The notes below the pieces were generated by a model, which had not been told where the DNA came from, did no database searches, and saw only the letters and a list, made by a program, of their open reading frames with translations. A stretch of 33,894 bases of DNA, taken from NCBI GenBank assembly GCA_910579535.1, contig CAJTUR010000017.1, positions 1-33,894 of the forward strand, written 5' to 3'. Of this stretch, positions 31,989 to 33,894 are shown one piece after another. The translations under genes were made by a program, and so were the position numbers. The stretch's first letter is position 1. Every line of letters starts with the position of its first letter. This stretch comes from an uncultured Bacilli bacterium. GTDB taxonomy: Bacteria > Bacillota_I > Bacilli_A > RF39 > UBA660.

Positions 31989-33833
31989 ATGCTAAGTAAG
32001 AGTGAAATCGTTGCAGCAATTGCGCAGGTTGATAAAGAATATAAAAAGCATTTGAAAAATAGTGAATCTGAACTTAATAAGATTAGCTTAAAATTAGCTG
32101 GTATTGATAGCGAGTTAGAGTTTGCTAAAATAGTGAATGATGAAGAGCAAATTATTGAAATTAGTGGACGTTTCAAAAAATTAGAAGATAAGAAAAAAGA
32201 AATTATTGCTAGTGATTTGCTTTATAAACAAAAAATTGAGCAATTGAAAACGTTTATGACTAGTTATGCAAAAAATCGAATTGAGAATGCTCATGAAAGT
32301 GAAATTGATTTAGATCGGACAGGAATTTTAAATTCTTTGGAGGTCAATTGTGCTGCTAAAATTGAAGAAATTACGAAATATCGAGAGCAATATGATAAAT
32401 TAGAAGCCGCTAAAAAAGTGGATTTAGCTACTGCTGAATATTTAGAATTAGAACGAGAGATAGAGAAAATAAAGAAAAAATATATTGTTGGAACTGCAAC
32501 TGATGAGGATTTAGCTCAAGCTAAAAAAATGAGTGATCAAAGAAAAGAAATTCGTGCTACAGCTGAGAAAAGAGCAAAAGAGCAAGAGACATCGATTAAT
32601 TATCAACAACAAACAATTCAAGGCAAGATTGAAGAAATTCAAGTTGAATTAAAAACCGTTGAAGAAAAAAGAAATCGCTTGGCCGAAACTTCTATTGAAG
32701 ATTATCGTAAAAAGATTATAGAAAAACTTATTGAAGCTATTAATAGAAAAGAAGATTTAAATAATCCTCGTGTGATGTATCAACGAAAAACTTATTTGCG
32801 ACTAGCTAGTGATAAAGATCTTTTGTATTTAATTGAATCTCTTTTAAGAAAACTTGCTAAACTTAATAATTTTGAACATTTTGTTGTTAATGTTAATAGT
32901 AATTATTCTTCCTATGTTAAAGACAGTGCTCAAAAAGAAGGTTTTAGTGTCGATTTAAGTGATGAAGCAAAAAGAGATGAGTTAAAAGCGAGATTACTTG
33001 AGGATATGACAGGGTTTAATAAAATTGAAGAGTTGAGAAGAATTGATATTCATCGTATTCCTACCCTTACTTGGGCAAAAGAAAACGGTTGGTTTACGAT
33101 TCCTTTAAATTTGAATTTTTATAATGAAAATAAGCTTTTAGGGGCCTCTTTTAATCCTTCAGCCGTTTTAAGAGCAGATTCACTTAATTTAGCTGAAAAA
33201 CAAAGGCAACTTATTATTGATGAAGAAACGAAAAATGAAATTGAAGAATTGAAAAAAGAAATTGAAAAGAATTTATGGCGTGAACTTGGAACTTTCTTCG
33301 CTGAACAAATTAGTATGGTTTATTTAAATGGTCGTCGTATTTGGCCAGCAAAAGTACAAAATTCAATTGTCTTGCAAAGAGAGATTGATACCGTTCTTGA
33401 TAAAAATGCAATATATAAGAAAGAAGCTGAAGATTTACTTTTAGAAATTGATACATTTATCGCAAATAGTGAAATGGAAAAAGAGGAAAAAGCTAAAATT
33501 GTTAGAGAAATTGCAAGTCAATTGGGTATTCCAGTCGATATTTGTATGGAATTAATTGATAAAAAGGAATTAACAGAAGAAACCATTAGTAAAGAAAATT
33601 TTGTTATACAAAATCAAATGAGAAATTTTGATGAAGATGAATTTAAACCTGAGGATTTTAAAATAGAAGAAAAAGTACCTGAAATTGTAAAGGAAGAGGA
33701 CTATTTTGATGATTTAGATGAGGTATTACCTGGTGAACCAATCGATGAAACCATTGAAAATGCAAATATTTATGAATTTGATAATGGTCTTACTTTGACT
33801 CCTAGCAATGATGGTTTAGGAAGAGTAGCTTAA
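31989..33833 (+). CDS. Large coiled-coil protein of unknown function
   Basis: No family was recognised. The 614-residue protein is soluble, with no signal peptide or membrane helix. Residues 1-235 are rich in Glu, Lys, Ile and Leu and predict long coiled coils. A globular middle (about 260-400) has the distinctive phrases RVMYQRKTYLRLASDKDLLYL and HRIPTLTWAKENGWFTIPLN. A second helical part (about 415-445) leads to AEQISMVYLNGRRIWPAKVQ, and further helices follow. From about 545 an acidic, probably disordered tail (EEDYFDDLDEVLPGE) ends in DNGLTLTPSNDGLGRVA. The start has AGGAGAG directly upstream. It follows the microgene by 2 bases and lies downstream of rpoC but under its own promoter. The architecture suggests a cytoskeletal, scaffold or phage-tail-like role, but nothing decides between them. 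Confidence 0.8.
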   Translation: MLSKSEIVAAIAQVDKEYKKHLKNSESELNKISLKLAGIDSELEFAKIVNDEEQIIEISGRFKKLEDKKKEIIASDLLYKQKIEQLKTFMTSYAKNRIENAHESEIDLDRTGILNSLEVNCAAKIEEITKYREQYDKLEAAKKVDLATAEYLELEREIEKIKKKYIVGTATDEDLAQAKKMSDQRKEIRATAEKRAKEQETSINYQQQTIQGKIEEIQVELKTVEEKRNRLAETSIEDYRKKIIEKLIEAINRKEDLNNPRVMYQRKTYLRLASDKDLLYLIESLLRKLAKLNNFEHFVVNVNSNYSSYVKDSAQKEGFSVDLSDEAKRDELKARLLEDMTGFNKIEELRRIDIHRIPTLTWAKENGWFTIPLNLNFYNENKLLGASFNPSAVLRADSLNLAEKQRQLIIDEETKNEIEELKKEIEKNLWRELGTFFAEQISMVYLNGRRIWPAKVQNSIVLQREIDTVLDKNAIYKKEAEDLLLEIDTFIANSEMEKEEKAKIVREIASQLGIPVDICMELIDKKELTEETISKENFVIQNQMRNFDEDEFKPEDFKIEEKVPEIVKEEDYFDDLDEVLPGEPIDETIENANIYEFDNGLTLTPSNDGLGRVA

Positions 33834-33894
33834 AATAGTGGCTCTAGATAATTTAGTGGGGAGAAAAAAATAAACATTAAGAAATTTTAGTGGG

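Noticed and set aside
1..33894. Mycoplasma genetic code (TGA read as Trp)
   Set aside because: TGA ends rpoB, spmA, pgsA and the methyltransferase at their natural lengths, and Trp is encoded by TGG throughout.
1..33894. CRISPR arrays, insertion sequences, prophage, tRNA or rRNA genes
   Set aside because: No regularly spaced repeats, transposase motifs, inverted-repeat ends or cloverleaf/rRNA signatures were seen on reading both strands.

Overview
The window is AT-rich, low-GC DNA of a Gram-positive-type bacterium, best placed in class Bacilli (Bacillota). The evidence is PolC together with a DnaE-type polymerase, recU next to a class A penicillin-binding protein, gpsB followed by a B. subtilis-type RNase P RNA, a small methyltransferase before rpoBC, and a dacB-spmA-spmB cluster. 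TGA ends several genes, so the code is standard and not the Mycoplasma code. Residues in the RpoB rifampicin pocket (K, I and D where E. coli has Gln513, Asn518 and His526) and the truncated or unfamiliar accessory genes suggest an uncultured, probably host-associated lineage near the Erysipelotrichales, RF39 or Acholeplasma side of Bacilli. That placement is inference.

Layout. Positions 1-650 hold the 3' end of an unrecognised, probably surface-exposed protein. Next, on the minus strand, come a short L28 gene (rpmB, 678-836) and helD (913-2919), whose leader carries a possible attenuator. A divergent promoter drives an unknown cysteine-pair protein (3144-3842) that looks broken by a +1 frameshift just before its natural end and terminator. 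A membrane glycerophosphodiesterase follows (4049-5818), then dnaE-polC in one operon (5860-13273) closed by a strong terminator. Positions 13306-13846 hold no confident gene.

The cell-wall block (13856-20146) contains dacB-spmA-spmB, a membrane-anchored glucosaminidase-like protein, and, on the minus strand, recU-ponA. The segment 20261-21532 reads as one decayed gene of about 420 codons: it keeps a good promoter and ribosome binding site but has several frame breaks and a stop. It is followed by a small doubtful ORF, gpsB, rnpB, rodZ and pgsA.

The last third is the RNA polymerase region: an RsmC-like methyltransferase, rpoB and rpoC overlapping by 4 bases, a terminator, then a promoter driving a 39-codon microgene closely coupled to a 614-residue coiled-coil protein of unknown function.

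Together the genes cover replication (dnaE, polC), transcription (rpoB, rpoC, helD), peptidoglycan synthesis and division (ponA, dacB, gpsB, rodZ, glucosaminidase), membrane lipid synthesis and turnover (pgsA, the phosphodiesterase) and RNA processing. No tRNA, rRNA, CRISPR array, insertion sequence or prophage was seen. The best leads are the predicted intrinsic rifampicin resistance combined with helD, the two broken unknown genes, and the microgene/coiled-coil pair downstream of rpoC.
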